A stretch of 15,833 bases of DNA from an uncultured Oscillospiraceae bacterium. GTDB taxonomy: Bacteria; Bacillota; Clostridia; Oscillospirales; Oscillospiraceae. The stretch is from NCBI GenBank assembly GCA_905205085.1, contig CAJLCG010000052.1:1-15833 (forward strand), read 5' to 3'. Below the pieces are notes generated by a model that was not told the origin of the DNA, did no database searches, and worked only from the letters and a program-made list of their open reading frames with translations. Shown here piece after piece: positions 15,213 to 15,833 of the stretch (within the stretch, counting starts at the first letter, position 1; each line of letters begins with the position of its first letter). The translations under genes were made by a program, and so were the position numbers.

Positions 15213-15833
15213 ATGCGCTTTACCAAAATGGAGGGCCTGGGGAACGACTATATCTATCTGAACTGCCTCAAGGAGGTCCCGGAGGACCTGCCGGGGCTGG
15301 CGGTGAAGCTGTCCGACCGCCACTTTGGGGTGGGGGCGGACGGGCTCATCTGCATCCGGCCGGGCCGGGATGGGGACTTTTTTATGGAGATGTACAACGC
15401 CGACGGCTCCCGGGGAGCCATGTGCGGCAACGGCATCCGGTGTGTGGGAAAGTACGTGTACGACAACGGCCTGACCCGAAAGACCTGCCTGACCATTGAT
15501 ACGGACGCCGGGCCCCGGTTTCTCCGCCTGCATGTGCTGGGGGGACAGGTGCGGGAGGTCACGGTGGATATGGGGGAACCTAAGCTGAGTCCGCCGGTAG
15601 AAGTGCAGGGGGAGACGGTGTATCCGGTGGACATGGGTAATCCCCACGGGGTCATTTTCTGCCCGGAGCCGGAGAAAATCGACCTGGAGGTGCGGGGGGC
15701 GGCCCTGGGCCGGGACCCGGCCTTTCCCGGGGAATGGAATATCGAGTTTGCCGCTGTGGAGGCACGGGACCGGCTGCGGGTGCGGGTGTGGGAGCGGGGG
15801 AGCGGCCCCGCCCTGGCCTGCGGGACGGGGGCC
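15213..15833 (+). CDS. dapF: Diaminopimelate epimerase, 3' truncated by the window edge
   Basis: The first 207 residues of DapF, a cofactor-independent enzyme converting LL- to meso-diaminopimelate for peptidoglycan and lysine. Both catalytic cysteines are present: Cys71 in ADGSRGAMCGNGIRCVGKYV and Cys203 in GPALACGTGA at the very edge. FTKMEGLGNDY (3-13), FGVGADGL (38-45), MGNPHGV (141-147) and EWNIEFA (174-180) are the other family landmarks. ATG 15213 is preceded by AAAGGAG (15201-15207) at 5 nt. Roughly 70-80 C-terminal residues should lie beyond the window. It is divergent from glnA, with a hairpin in its leader. No stop codon occurs in the frame up to the end. Confidence 0.96.
   Translation, partial: MRFTKMEGLGNDYIYLNCLKEVPEDLPGLAVKLSDRHFGVGADGLICIRPGRDGDFFMEMYNADGSRGAMCGNGIRCVGKYVYDNGLTRKTCLTIDTDAGPRFLRLHVLGGQVREVTVDMGEPKLSPPVEVQGETVYPVDMGNPHGVIFCPEPEKIDLEVRGAALGRDPAFPGEWNIEFAAVEARDRLRVRVWERGSGPALACGTGA

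Overview
The window is a GC-rich stretch of ordinary chromosome from an anaerobic Firmicute. The best guess is an Oscillospiraceae-type gut clostridium (Flavonifractor/Pseudoflavonifractor-like). The evidence is strong AGGAGG-type ribosome sites, TTG/GTG starts, a type III glutamine synthetase, NrdR, an LtaS-type polymerase, an ECF vitamin-transporter S component and a hypothetical protein of a kind I associate with gut clostridia. I see no insertion sequence, phage gene, CRISPR array, tRNA or rRNA.

Layout. 1-91 is the 3' end of an unknown + strand gene, followed by a YitT-type membrane protein (155-778) with its own promoter. A bidirectional terminator separates it from a minus-strand polar amino-acid ABC operon (binding protein 3281-2403, permease 2309-1548, ATPase 1564-818). 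Divergent from that operon are an alanine racemase (3565-4683) and an LtaS-family lipoteichoic acid synthase (4863-6695), both + strand and each with its own promoter and terminator-like hairpin. A convergent minus-strand Na+/alanine-type (AGCS) symporter (8113-6725) follows and is divergent from nrdR (8254-8709). After another bidirectional terminator comes a minus-strand block read from 12028 down to 8834: ECF S component, P1-family (NylC-like) peptidase, and a 507-aa uncharacterised protein. Further minus-strand genes are a small helical protein (12629-12198) and glutamine synthetase III (14861-12753). The window ends in a + strand dapF that is cut by the right edge.

How the genes relate. 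Much of the window concerns amino acids and the envelope: amino-acid uptake (ABC, AGCS), D-alanine supply (Alr), DAP supply (DapF), lipoteichoic acid polymerisation (LtaS) and ammonium assimilation (GSIII). NrdR controls ribonucleotide reductase genes elsewhere.

The parts most worth a second look are the ECF-S/P1-peptidase/unknown-protein block, the unknown protein with a decarboxylase-beta-like GGxDGPxA motif, the long structured glnA leader with an attenuator-like hairpin and a dyad at its -35, and two promoters (glnA and ECF-S) that share unusual sequence identity. No clearly new defence or mobile system is present. All calls are from reading the sequence; no database search was made.
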